Assembly (NCBI RefSeq): GCF_001044425.1
Contig: NZ_LFML01000018.1
Span: 41,083 to 105,082 of the forward strand
Reading direction: 5' to 3'
Length of the DNA stretch: 64,000 bases
Source: Streptomyces roseus
Lineage (GTDB): Bacteria > Actinomycetota > Actinomycetes > Streptomycetales > Streptomycetaceae
The notes under the pieces: generated by a model
Told to the model about the DNA's origin: nothing
Database searches by the model: none
The model's input: only the letters and a program-made list of their open reading frames with translations
Made by a program: the position numbers and the translations under genes
Part shown: in pieces, positions 44,725-53,803 of the stretch
Numbering within the stretch: the first letter of the stretch is position 1
Layout of the letters: each line of letters begins with the position of its first letter

Positions 44725-46506
44725 TCAGGCGCGGCCCGGCTGCGGTGCGGCCGGGCCCGTCGGGGTCGCCGAGGGGCTCGGGGTCGCCGGGTTCTCGCAG
44801 GTGACCTCGTCGCGCGGGGTGTAGTGGGTGCGGTAGGTCTCGCGCTTGACCTCCTTGCCGCCCTGGACGAAGACCCGGCCGACGGCCACGTCGAAGCCCT
44901 CCAGCGGGGTCTGGACCTCGCAGGTGGGGCCGGAGCCCGTGCGCTTGCCCGGCGGGGTGGTGTTCTCCCGCGGGCCCTGGGTCGCCCGTATCTCGTCGTA
45001 CTTCTTCGTACCGAGCAGGCTGATGGTCAACGAGGTGTCGGTGGACTCGGCCTTCACGTAGATCGCGTGGCCGGAGTCGTTCTTCCAGCGCAGGTCGAGG
45101 GTGCCCCAGGCGACGGTGGCCTCGCGGCCCTCCGGGTAGCGCTCGATGTAGAACGAGTGGGCCCCGTGCTCCACCGGGTGGACGCCCGCGAAGAACATGG
45201 CGTTGTACATGGTCGTCGCGACCGCCGAGACTCCGCCGCCGGGGGACTTCACGTATTGGCCGTCATTGATCATGATGCCGTCGACGAAGCCGTTCTCCTT
45301 GGTCCGCTCGCCGACCGTCTTGTTGAAACTCCACGTCTCGCCGGGCATCACGACGGAGCCGTTGATCAGCTCCACCGCCCGCCCGATGTTGGTGGTGCGG
45401 TACGGCGCGGCCGGGAACGCGACCGTGAAGGAGGACATCTTCTCCTTGATGCCGAGGCGCTCGGCGTTCTCGGCGGTCAGCCGCGGGTGGACCGTCGTCA
45501 CGGCGACCTCGCCGGTACGGGCGGCGCCGGTGCGCGTCAGCAGCGGGACCACGGCGTCGGCGAAGGCCTTCTCGGTGACCTGCACCCCGGAGCGCCCGTC
45601 CCGGGTGAGGACCGCGCGGCCCGAGGCGTCCACGGTGAAGGCGGCCCCGCGCGAAGGGCTGGTGGCCGCGGCGATCTGCCGGGCGACCGCCGGCTCGGCG
45701 AGCAGCCCCTTGGCGTCCAGCCTCGGGGCCAGCCGGCCCTGTGCGTCGGGCTCGACCGACAGGTGCTTGCCCAGCACGGCGGGGGTGAGGGTGACGGTCT
45801 TCCCGGCCACGGAGAGGGTGACCGGGCCGGACATCGCGGGCTCGGCGAACTCCTTGAGGGCCCGCGCGGTCTCCTGCTGCCCCACGGCGGGGGCCTTCCG
45901 GTCCACGGGCAGGGTGACCGGCCCGCCCTGGGGGCGCAGGTAGGCGGCGCGTACGGTGTCGGCCGCCTGGCCGGCCCGTACGGCGACCCCGGTGACGGGG
46001 GCGGTGACCCGGGCCGTGCCGTCCTCGAAGCTGATGTCCCCGTCGCGGGCCTGCCGGCCGGCGGCGGTGATCCGGCCGACCTCGGCGGTGCTGGTCGGGC
46101 CGTCCGTCCGGATCACGGGCTCGACCTCCCGGCTCTCGGCCGGGGTGAGCAGACGCCCGATCACGGTGACGGGGTCGGATCCGGCCTGCGCGGCGCGGTC
46201 GACGGTGGCGGCGGTGTCCAGGGAGAGCCCGAACGCGGCGGGGGCCGCCTTCTCGGTCCGGTCGCCGATCCGCAGCTCGATCGGGGCGGCCGCGGCGGGG
46301 CCGAGCGCGTGGTCGAGCGCGCTCTTGGCCTGCGTGCGGCTCATGCCGCCGATGTCGACACCGCGGACGTGGGTGCCGTCGGCGATGGCGTCGCCCGCCA
46401 CCGCCAGACCGGTGAGGTAGAGGCCGCCGAAGCCGAGGACGACGGCTCCGCCGGCGAGGGGCAGGGCCGTTCGCCGGTTGACCTTCAGGCGGTGTACGCG
46501 TCGCAT
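44725..46506 (-). CDS. VanW family protein with PG_binding_4 domains
   Basis: The 593-residue protein has one N-terminal membrane segment (about 14-38). Two or more PG_binding_4 (YkuD-associated) repeats follow, with GVDIGGMSRTQAKSAL and FAEPAMSGPVTL. The VanW domain is at about 390-530 (PGETWSFNKTVGERT, KSPGGGVSAVATTMYNAMFFAG, SFYIERYPEGREATV). A Pro/Ser/Thr-rich tail ends the protein. It is predicted to act at the outer face of the membrane on peptidoglycan, with unknown reaction. It is divergent from the YczE-like gene. Confidence 0.88.
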   Translation of the reverse strand: MRRVHRLKVNRRTALPLAGGAVVLGFGGLYLTGLAVAGDAIADGTHVRGVDIGGMSRTQAKSALDHALGPAAAAPIELRIGDRTEKAAPAAFGLSLDTAATVDRAAQAGSDPVTVIGRLLTPAESREVEPVIRTDGPTSTAEVGRITAAGRQARDGDISFEDGTARVTAPVTGVAVRAGQAADTVRAAYLRPQGGPVTLPVDRKAPAVGQQETARALKEFAEPAMSGPVTLSVAGKTVTLTPAVLGKHLSVEPDAQGRLAPRLDAKGLLAEPAVARQIAAATSPSRGAAFTVDASGRAVLTRDGRSGVQVTEKAFADAVVPLLTRTGAARTGEVAVTTVHPRLTAENAERLGIKEKMSSFTVAFPAAPYRTTNIGRAVELINGSVVMPGETWSFNKTVGERTKENGFVDGIMINDGQYVKSPGGGVSAVATTMYNAMFFAGVHPVEHGAHSFYIERYPEGREATVAWGTLDLRWKNDSGHAIYVKAESTDTSLTISLLGTKKYDEIRATQGPRENTTPPGKRTGSGPTCEVQTPLEGFDVAVGRVFVQGGKEVKRETYRTHYTPRDEVTCENPATPSPSATPTGPAAPQPGRA

Positions 46507-46750
46507 GTGTCTCGTCTCTCCCGGTGCCGGTGGCGCTGGTGGGTCGGTGTGGACGGAAACCAGCATTCATCAATTCGGACCAAAAGGGTCGAAAATGTGC
46601 GTGTTCTCACGGCGGGCGACACGGTGGGGTGCGGCCCGGATCAGCCGACCGGAAGTAGGGCCACTTGGTTTGGATTGGCCCTGTTGGGCCGTTCGGGGGA
46701 TGCCACACGGTAAGACCTGTCGGTCTTTGGCTCCTCGAAAGGCTTCACCG

Positions 46751-47494
46751 GTGTCCCTCGCCCCCACCCGCCCCGCGCGGCGTCTGCCCCGCCGGCTCCT
46801 CCAGCTCTACGTCGGGCTCGCGCTGTACGGCGCCAGCTCGGCCTTCCTGGTCCGCGCCGGGCTGGGGCTGGACCCGTGGGACGTCTTCCACCAGGGGCTC
46901 GCCGAGCGGACGGGCTGGAGCATCGGCACGGTCTCGGTGGCGGTCGGAGCGCTGGTCCTGCTGCTGTGGGTGCCACTGCGGCAGCGGCCCGGGCTCGGGA
47001 CGGTCTCCAACGTGTTCGCCGTCGGCCTGACCATGGACGCCACCCTCGCCGTGCTGCCGGACGTGCACGGCGCGCTCGCGCAGGCCGCCCTGCTCACGGC
47101 GGGCATCGTCCTCAACGGGGTCGCGACCGGCCTGTACATCGCCGCCCGCTTCGGTCCCGGCCCGCGCGACGGCCTCATGACCGGACTGCATCGGCGGACC
47201 GGGCGCTCGCTGCGGCTGGTCCGTACCGGCATCGAGCTGACGGTCCTGGCGGCCGGAGTCCTGCTGGGCGGCACGGCGGGCGTGGGCACGGTGGCCTACG
47301 CGCTGGCCATCGGCCCGCTCTCCCAGCTCTTCCTCCGCGTCTTCGCCCTGCCGCCGCAGGCCGCGGCGGAACCGGCACCGGCACCGGCCCCGATTTCCGT
47401 CCCGGCCTCGGCCCCGGCTGCCGACCCGGCCTCGGCGACGGCTGCCGCCCCGGCTTCAGCCCCCGCTACTGCCCCGGCTTCGGCCTGCGGCTGA
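46751..47494 (+). CDS. YczE/YitT-like integral membrane protein
   Basis: The 247-residue protein has about five membrane helices at 14-200 with family motifs LYGASSAFLVRAGLGLDPWDVF and FGPGPRDGLMTGLHRRTG. A 45-residue Pro/Ala repeat tail follows. GTG 46751 has GAAAGG 8 nt upstream. Bacillus YczE affects siderophore/lipopeptide production; function here is unknown. Confidence 0.85.
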   Translation: MSLAPTRPARRLPRRLLQLYVGLALYGASSAFLVRAGLGLDPWDVFHQGLAERTGWSIGTVSVAVGALVLLLWVPLRQRPGLGTVSNVFAVGLTMDATLAVLPDVHGALAQAALLTAGIVLNGVATGLYIAARFGPGPRDGLMTGLHRRTGRSLRLVRTGIELTVLAAGVLLGGTAGVGTVAYALAIGPLSQLFLRVFALPPQAAAEPAPAPAPISVPASAPAADPASATAAAPASAPATAPASACG

Positions 47495-47531
47495 CGGCCT
47501 CCCCGCCCGGCCCCTCCCCGGGCCGGCCTCC

Positions 47532-50516
47532 TCACCCGACCTGGCGGCGGACCAGCTCGTGGAACGGGCCCGCCGGATCGGCGAGCAGGTCGGCGGGCGG
47601 GCCCTGCTGGACCACCCGGCCGTCCGCCATCACGATCACCCGGTCGGCGTCCATGACGGTGGACAGCCGGTGGGCGATCACGATCCGGGTGGCGCGCAGG
47701 GCGCGGGTGGACTCGGTGACCACGCGCTGCGCCTCGTTGTCGAGCGCGCTGGTGGCCTCGTCCAGGAAGAGGATGCGCGGCTTGCCGATGAGGGCCTGGG
47801 CGATCATCAGCCGCTGGCGCTGGCCGCCCGAGACGGTCCCCCCGCCGTCGGACAGCACGGTGTGCAGGCCCATCGGCATGGCCTTGATGTCCTCGGCGAG
47901 TCCTGCCAGCGTGGCGGCCTGCGCCGCCTCTTCCGGGGAGTACGTGCCGGAGCCGCGGATGCAGTCGAGGATCGACCCGGAGAACGGCTGGGCGTTCTGG
48001 AGGACGACCCCGCACTGTCGGCGTACGGCCCCCTGGTCGAGCGCGGCCAGGTCCTGCCCGTCGTACAGGACGCTGCCGGAGGCCGGCCGGTCGAAGCCGA
48101 TGAGCATGCGCAGCAGCGTCGACTTGCCGCAGCCACTGGCCCCGACGATCGCGACGAACTCCCCCGGCCGCACCGCGAACGACACGTCGTCGAGGACGAG
48201 CGGGCCGTCGTCGGCATAGCGGTACGAGAGGTTCCGCACCTCCACGGCCCCGCCGAGTTCGCCCGGGCTCATGCCGGCGGCCCGCACCTCGGGGACGGCG
48301 TCGAGGATCGGCTTGACCTGCTCGTACATCGGCTGCACGGCGGCGGCCGACAGCAGGGCGCCGGTCAGCTGCGTGGCGGAGGCCAGCATCATCGTCACGG
48401 CGGTACTGAAGGTGAGGAACTCGGCCGCGGACATGCTGCCGCGGGCCGGCCCGGCGAGCAGCATGAACATCGCGAGCGTGCAGAGCGGCAGGTAGACCGC
48501 GTTGAGGACGGTGAGGACGTTCTTGATCCGGCCGATGCGCTGCTGTAGTTCGCGGGTACGGGCGAACTCCCGCGCCCAGGCGGCGTACGCGAAGCTCTCG
48601 GCGGCGGCCACGCGCAGTTTGGGCAGTCCGCGCAGGGTCTGGAACGCCTGGTTGTCCAGCTTGTTGCCGAGCCTGAGCAGCTGCCGCTGGTAGCGGAGTT
48701 GCCAGAGCCCGAGGCCGAGGAAGACCGCGGCGACGCCGCTCAGCATGGCGAGCGCGGCCAGCGCCAGCGGGACGCTGTAGACGAGCAGCAGCACGAGGTT
48801 CATCGCGCCGACGGTGCCGGCCTGGAGGGAGACCGAGACGATGCCGGACAGCACGCTGCGGATGGAGCTGATGCCCATGGCCGCGGCGGCGAGTTCCCCG
48901 GTGGAGCGGCCGGTGAAGAAGGTCACGGGCAGCCGCAGCAGCCGGTCCCACACGGCAGGTTGCAAGGTGGCCTCGATGCGGCCCTCCATCCGCAGGACGG
49001 AGACGTTCTGGAGCAGCATGAAGGCGGCCGAGACCACCGCTGCCGCGATGAGCGCCAGCGCGGTCTGCGTGATGAGGCCGTCCTCACCGCGCGGTACGTA
49101 CGTGCCGAGCACCCGGCCGGTGGCCACGGGGACGAGCGCGCCGAGCCCGACGGCTCCGAGTCCGCCGAGCACCAGGCTGCGCAGGTCCTGGCCGCTGCCG
49201 CACACGCTGAAGCGCAGCAGGTGCGCCAGGCCCGGCATGCGGTCGGGCAGCGGGCGGTAGAACATGACCGCGTGCGGCGCGAAGGCGGCCGCGTCGCGCC
49301 GGCGGACGGGGGCACGGGCGCCGGTGGCCGGGTCGACGGCCTCGTACCGGCCGCGGCGCCAGAGCAGGGCGACGGGGGCGCCGTCGTCCGCGCGACGGCC
49401 GACCAGCGGGCCGCCGTACTCCCGCCACCAACGGCCGGCGAGCTTGACCGGGCGGGTGCGGACCCGGGAGGCGAGGGCGATGCGTTCGATCGGGTCCGTG
49501 CGCCCGAAGTCGCCCGCGGCGCCCGTCGGTTCGGTCAGGGTGACGCCCGCTTCGGCGGCCACGAGGCGGCACGCGGCGAAGGTCGCGTCGTCGCCGGCGC
49601 CGCCGCGCGCTCCCCGGCGGGAGCGGCCGATGGAGGCGAGCAGGGCGCGGTCCGCCTGGGTGCGGGCGGCCTCCCCGGCCTCGATCCCGGCGGCGGTGCG
49701 GTCCGCGTGGGCGCGCTCGTCCTGCTCGATGCGGCGGTCGATGGCGCACAGCAAGCGGTACTGCCGCTCGACCATCCCCTGCCACAGGGCCTCGTCGACG
49801 AGGAGCGTGCCGGCGGTGGCCGTGCCGTCGTGGGACTCGTACACGGCGCCGTACTGCACGCTCCCCGGCGGGATCTGCATCCACAGGATGTCCTCGTCGG
49901 CCCCGCCGCGGCCGGCGGTGTCCGGGCCGCCCTCCAGCGGTGCCTCGTACAGGACGCGAAGGCCCCGACCGATGCCGCGGGCGAAGGCGTCCTCCAGGGG
50001 GCTGGGCGCGGGCTGCCACGGCTCGGCGTGCCCGGCGTACTCGCCGTACTGTCCGTACGCTCCGTGCTGTCCGTACGCTCCGTGGCCGCCGTACTCGGCG
50101 TACTCGCCGTACCCGTCCCAGGATCCGGCGGGCGCGGGCCGGTGCAGCTCGCGCAGTTCCGTGCGGCGCAGGACGCAGCCCGGCAGCGGGCGCCCGGTCA
50201 GCGTGTGCGCGGGCCCGTCGACCGGGCCCAGGAACAGCGTGCCCGACTCCAGCCGGCCGAGGAAGTGCCAGTGGCCCTCCTGGGCGGCGTCGACGGCGAA
50301 CAGGTCCAGCTCCCCCTGGACGACGAGCCACAGGACGAGCGGCCCCTCCAGGGAGAGGCTGCGCACGCCGGTGCAGTCGACGGCCGAACCCAGGCCGCCG
50401 AGGGCCGCGACGACCGGATCCGCCCCGGCGTGCGTCGGATGGGTCTTGTGGGTCTGATAGGTCTGGTGGGCTTCGTTGGCCTGGTGGGACGGGTGGGTCT
50501 GGTGCGGGGTCGCCAC
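47532..50516 (-). CDS. NHLM-type ABC transporter permease/ATPase (no peptidase) of the double-glycine peptide cassette
   Basis: The 994-residue protein has an unusual N-terminus with His/Thr repeats (about 5-30), a cNMP-binding-like and low-complexity Tyr/Gly region (about 140-170), then a middle domain to about 420. The six-helix ABC exporter membrane domain is at about 430-720. The ATPase follows, with GASGCGKST (Walker A), VSGGQRQRL (signature), ILFLDEATSALD (Walker B) and AHRLST. GTG 50516 is 1 nt from the stop of the peptidase-ABC gene. NHLM second transporters have this layout. It probably works with the C39-ABC partner. Confidence 0.88.
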   Translation of the reverse strand: MATPHQTHPSHQANEAHQTYQTHKTHPTHAGADPVVAALGGLGSAVDCTGVRSLSLEGPLVLWLVVQGELDLFAVDAAQEGHWHFLGRLESGTLFLGPVDGPAHTLTGRPLPGCVLRRTELRELHRPAPAGSWDGYGEYAEYGGHGAYGQHGAYGQYGEYAGHAEPWQPAPSPLEDAFARGIGRGLRVLYEAPLEGGPDTAGRGGADEDILWMQIPPGSVQYGAVYESHDGTATAGTLLVDEALWQGMVERQYRLLCAIDRRIEQDERAHADRTAAGIEAGEAARTQADRALLASIGRSRRGARGGAGDDATFAACRLVAAEAGVTLTEPTGAAGDFGRTDPIERIALASRVRTRPVKLAGRWWREYGGPLVGRRADDGAPVALLWRRGRYEAVDPATGARAPVRRRDAAAFAPHAVMFYRPLPDRMPGLAHLLRFSVCGSGQDLRSLVLGGLGAVGLGALVPVATGRVLGTYVPRGEDGLITQTALALIAAAVVSAAFMLLQNVSVLRMEGRIEATLQPAVWDRLLRLPVTFFTGRSTGELAAAAMGISSIRSVLSGIVSVSLQAGTVGAMNLVLLLVYSVPLALAALAMLSGVAAVFLGLGLWQLRYQRQLLRLGNKLDNQAFQTLRGLPKLRVAAAESFAYAAWAREFARTRELQQRIGRIKNVLTVLNAVYLPLCTLAMFMLLAGPARGSMSAAEFLTFSTAVTMMLASATQLTGALLSAAAVQPMYEQVKPILDAVPEVRAAGMSPGELGGAVEVRNLSYRYADDGPLVLDDVSFAVRPGEFVAIVGASGCGKSTLLRMLIGFDRPASGSVLYDGQDLAALDQGAVRRQCGVVLQNAQPFSGSILDCIRGSGTYSPEEAAQAATLAGLAEDIKAMPMGLHTVLSDGGGTVSGGQRQRLMIAQALIGKPRILFLDEATSALDNEAQRVVTESTRALRATRIVIAHRLSTVMDADRVIVMADGRVVQQGPPADLLADPAGPFHELVRRQVG

Positions 50517-50517
50517 G

Positions 50518-52713
50518 TCAGTGCTCCTTGACCAGTGCCGCGTACGCGCCCCGCGCGGCGAGCAGTTGCTCGTGCCGCCCGCGCTCCACGACCGTGCCCC
50601 GGTCGAGTACGACGATCTCGTCGCTCTCGCGCACGGTGCTCAGCCGGTGGGCGATCACCACGCAGGCGCAGCCGCGGCGCCGCAGGTTGTCGATGACGAT
50701 CTGCTCGGTCGCCGCGTCCAGCGCGCTGGTCACCTCGTCGAGGATCATGACGCTGGGACGGCGCACCAGGGCGCGGGCGATCTCCAGGCGCTGGCGCTGG
50801 CCGCCGGAGAAGTTGCGCCCGTCCTGCTCGACGCGGCTGTGGATGCCGCCCGCGCGGCGTGCGACGACCTCGTAGACGGCGGCGTCCCTGAGCGCGGCGA
50901 CGACGGCCTCGTCCGGGATGGAGGGGTCCCACAGGGCGACGTTGTCGCGGACGGTGCCCTCGAAGAGGAACACGTCCTGGTCCACGAAGGACACGGAGGC
51001 GGCCAGCGCGCCGCGCGGGATGTCCTCCAGCCGCATCCCGTCGATGCGGATGGCGCCCTCCCACGGGGTGTGGAGGCCGGAAATCAGCCGGGAGACGGTG
51101 GACTTGCCGCTGCCCGAGCCGCCGACGAGGGCGATCTGCTGCCCGGGGCCGACGGCGAGCGAGACGTTCTTCAGCAGCGGGGCGTCCAGGGGGCTGTAGC
51201 CGAAGGTGATCCCGTCCAGCTCCACGTGGCCCTTGAGGCGGCGGGTGCCGGAGAGCGGCTCGGGGCGCAGGTAGAGCGGGTCGACGGGAAAGTTCTCCAC
51301 GTCCTTCAGCCGGGCCACGTCCGCCGCGAAGTCCTGGATCCGGCCCGCCACGCCGCCCAGGCGGGTGATCGGCGCGGTGAAGCTGGTCACGAGGGCCTGG
51401 AAGGCGACGAGCAGGCCGACCGACAGGTGTCCCTCCACCGCGCGCACGCCTCCGATCATGAGGATCAGCGCGCTGTTGAGCGCGGCGAGCGTGGGCGCGA
51501 CGACGGCCAGCCAGGCGCTGGGGACCCCGAGCCGCTGCTGCACGTCGAGCGTGACGGCGTGCCGGCCGGCCCAGCGGAGGAAGAAGGCGTTCTCCCCGCC
51601 GGTGGCCTTCATCGTCTCGATGAGCTGGAGACCGCTGTACGAGGTGTTGGTGAGCCGGGCGTTCTCGGCGCGCAGCTTCTGGGTGCCGGTGGCCCTCAGC
51701 CGCATCACGATCCGCAGGGCCACCAGGTTGAGCAGGGCGATGAGCACGCCGACGAGGGTGAGTTGCGGATCGTAGGTCCACAGCAGGACGGCGTAGAGCA
51801 CGACCACCACGGCGTCCACGCCCGCGGCGGCCAGGTCACGGGCGAGGGTCTCGGCGACCGCGTCGTTGGACCGCAGGCGCTGGACGAGGTCGGCCGGGTT
51901 GCGCTGGGTGAAGAAGGAGACCGGGAGCCGGAGCAGATGGCGCAGGAAGCGGGCGCTGCCGAGCGTCGAGGAGATGATGCGGCCGCGCAGCAGGTTGGCC
52001 TGCTGGAGCCAGGTGAGCACGGCCGTGAGGACGAGGGCCGCCCCCAACGCCGCGAACACCACGCCGAGCAGGGAGGTCTGCTCCCCGATGAGGAACGTGT
52101 CGATGTACGTACGGCTCAGCGCGGGCACCGTCGCGCCGACGGCCACCAGCAGGAGGCTGGAGAGCACGGCGGCGAGCATGGTGCCCGAAGTGCCGCGCAG
52201 GCGGGCCGGCATGGCGCTCATGACGCCCTGGCGACGGCCGGTGCGGCGAAAGCGCGGGCCGGGTTCGAAGACGAGCGCGATGCCGGTGAAGGCGGTGTCG
52301 AACTCCTCCATGGGGACGAACCGGCGGCCCTTGGCGGGGTCGTTGACGTAGGCGCCGCGGCGGCCGAGGCGGCGGCCCGTGCCCTCGTAGACGACGTAGT
52401 GGTTGAACTCCCAGAAGAGGATGGCGGGCGGGCTCACCCGGGCGAGCGCGCCGAGGTCCATCTGCATGCCTTTGGCGCTCAGCCCGTAACCGCGGGCTGC
52501 CTTGAGCAGGTTTCCCGCGCGGGAGCCGTCGCGGGACACCCCGCAGGCGATGCGCAGCTCTTCGAGGGGGACGAAGCGGCCGTGGTGGCCGAGCACCATG
52601 GCCAGCGCGGCGGCCCCGCACTCCACCGCCTCCATCTGGAGCACGGTGGGGGTGCGTACGGGGCGGGGCGTACGGCGCGGCGCGCGCTGGCGGCCGCGGG
52701 TGGAGACGGTCAC
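50518..52713 (-). CDS. C39 peptidase-containing ABC transporter (NHLM/bacteriocin type)
   Basis: The 731-residue protein cleaves double-glycine leaders and exports the peptide. The C39 domain (about 22-155) has the catalytic triad C32 (EAVECGAAA), H105 (EFNHYVVYEG) and D125 (VNDPAKG). Six membrane helices cover about 170-440. The ATPase has GGSGSGKST, FSGGQRQRLE, VMILDEVTSALD and IAHRLST. GTG 52713 overlaps the HlyD stop (GTGA), so it is preferred over the longer TTG at 52725. It is the processing partner for the 72-residue peptide upstream. Confidence 0.92.
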   Translation of the reverse strand: MTVSTRGRQRAPRRTPRPVRTPTVLQMEAVECGAAALAMVLGHHGRFVPLEELRIACGVSRDGSRAGNLLKAARGYGLSAKGMQMDLGALARVSPPAILFWEFNHYVVYEGTGRRLGRRGAYVNDPAKGRRFVPMEEFDTAFTGIALVFEPGPRFRRTGRRQGVMSAMPARLRGTSGTMLAAVLSSLLLVAVGATVPALSRTYIDTFLIGEQTSLLGVVFAALGAALVLTAVLTWLQQANLLRGRIISSTLGSARFLRHLLRLPVSFFTQRNPADLVQRLRSNDAVAETLARDLAAAGVDAVVVVLYAVLLWTYDPQLTLVGVLIALLNLVALRIVMRLRATGTQKLRAENARLTNTSYSGLQLIETMKATGGENAFFLRWAGRHAVTLDVQQRLGVPSAWLAVVAPTLAALNSALILMIGGVRAVEGHLSVGLLVAFQALVTSFTAPITRLGGVAGRIQDFAADVARLKDVENFPVDPLYLRPEPLSGTRRLKGHVELDGITFGYSPLDAPLLKNVSLAVGPGQQIALVGGSGSGKSTVSRLISGLHTPWEGAIRIDGMRLEDIPRGALAASVSFVDQDVFLFEGTVRDNVALWDPSIPDEAVVAALRDAAVYEVVARRAGGIHSRVEQDGRNFSGGQRQRLEIARALVRRPSVMILDEVTSALDAATEQIVIDNLRRRGCACVVIAHRLSTVRESDEIVVLDRGTVVERGRHEQLLAARGAYAALVKEH

Positions 52714-53513
52714 GGGAGCAGCCAATCGACGGGGCGCTGTGCCGGAAGGTGGACGGCTCCGGTGACCGGCGTCGTGGAGTCGAGGGGGTAGGGGGGTCCG
52801 CCCGCGGTGGACCAGCGGTAGCCGGAGGCGGTCGCGGAGCCTTCGAGCTGCACGAGCACCGCGATCGGACTGCCCTGGCGGGCGAACTGAGCGGCGAGGC
52901 GGGCGTCGCCGAGGAAGCCGGCGATCTGCGCCTGCGTCTGGGGAGCGCGCCCCACGTCCTTGACCCGCCCGCGCAATACGCCGAACCGCTGCCGGGGTGC
53001 GGACTGCACGTCGAGGTCGACGAGGGCCCCGACGCGGATGTCCGCGCCGCCCGCACCGGACACGTACAGGACGGCGACCAACGGCTCGTCGGCGCTCTTG
53101 ACCCGCTCCAGGACGGCGAGGTCCGCACCCGTCGCCACGACGGCCCCCGTCTTGGCGACCAGGCTCGTCACCCGGCCGCCGGCTACGGCGCGCACGGTCC
53201 GTTCGCCCTGTTCGGTGGCGACTTGGAGCAGGGGTGCTCCGGGCGGGAGCAGCCGGCCCTCTTGGGCGAGCACGGCGGTGACCTGTCCGGAGAACGGGCT
53301 CTGGAGCAGATAACTGCCCTGGGCGCGCGTGAGAATTCCGGGTGCGCTCAACTTGGTGGAAACGGACCCGGTGAACACCCAGACACCGAGGACGGCCATG
53401 ACGAGGACGCTCACGCCGAGCGCGAATTTCCCCTGGGGCCGGGCGAAACGCACGGGCAGATCGAGCTCGTCGCCCGCATTCAGTTTGGAGAGCGCCTTTC
53501 GACGAAACTGCAC
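52710..53513 (-). CDS. HlyD-like membrane fusion/adaptor protein
   Basis: The 267-residue protein has one membrane segment (about 32-52), a biotinyl/lipoyl-like half-motif (GRLLPPGAPLLQVAT, then GRVTSLVAKTGAVVATGADL) and a C-terminal beta domain (YRWSTAGGPPYPL). The coiled-coil hairpin of classical HlyD is very short, fitting Gram-positive NHLM-type exporters. GTG 53513 has GGGGAG 3-4 nt upstream. It follows the peptide gene by 71 nt and overlaps the C39-ABC gene. Confidence 0.87.
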   Translation of the reverse strand: MQFRRKALSKLNAGDELDLPVRFARPQGKFALGVSVLVMAVLGVWVFTGSVSTKLSAPGILTRAQGSYLLQSPFSGQVTAVLAQEGRLLPPGAPLLQVATEQGERTVRAVAGGRVTSLVAKTGAVVATGADLAVLERVKSADEPLVAVLYVSGAGGADIRVGALVDLDVQSAPRQRFGVLRGRVKDVGRAPQTQAQIAGFLGDARLAAQFARQGSPIAVLVQLEGSATASGYRWSTAGGPPYPLDSTTPVTGAVHLPAQRPVDWLLP

Positions 53514-53536
53514 GAACTCCCCTTCACACGCGGCGA

Positions 53537-53563
53537 ACCCCGGAACGCATGACGCCCCGGGGT
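53537..53563 (-). terminator. Candidate attenuator between peptide and transport genes
   Basis: ACCCCGG (53537-53543) and CCGGGGT (53557-53563) form a 7-bp stem with a 13-nt loop in the 71-nt gap after the peptide gene. A weak terminator here would make more peptide mRNA than transporter mRNA. The hairpin is short, so this is tentative. Confidence 0.35.
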
Positions 53564-53584
53564 CCCCTCATACGGACAGTCGGC

Positions 53585-53803
53585 TCAGAGGCCGGCGACA
53601 CCGGCGCGCACGCCGACGATGCCCTCGACCGCGCCGGGCAGGGCCTGCACGCCCTGGACCGTGTGGAGCGAGGTGACCGTGTTCACCACGTGGAAGACGT
53701 CGCCGGTCGCGGCGCCGAGAAGGCCGCCGGAAATGCTGACACCGCCGGAAACCGCGTCCAGTTCGTTGTCGGCGATCTCACGGGTCTCGATGTCGTTACG
53801 CAT
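53585..53803 (-). CDS. Double-glycine precursor peptide (Cys-free, bacteriocin-like)
   Basis: The 72-residue peptide starts MRNDIETREIADNELDAVSG and has the leader motif LDAVSGG at 15-21, ending in the Gly-Gly cut site recognised by C39 peptidases. The 51-residue predicted core is Gly/Val/Ala-rich (ISGGLLGAATGDVFHVVN, then QGVQALPGAVEGIVGVRAGV), with no Cys, no Trp and two His. A second GG at 26-27 could be an alternative cut. AAAGGG lies about 11 nt before ATG 53803. The next three genes on the same strand are HlyD-like, C39-ABC and ABC proteins. No modification enzyme is nearby, so it may be an unmodified class II-like peptide or one modified elsewhere. Confidence 0.78.
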   Translation of the reverse strand: MRNDIETREIADNELDAVSGGVSISGGLLGAATGDVFHVVNTVTSLHTVQGVQALPGAVEGIVGVRAGVAGL

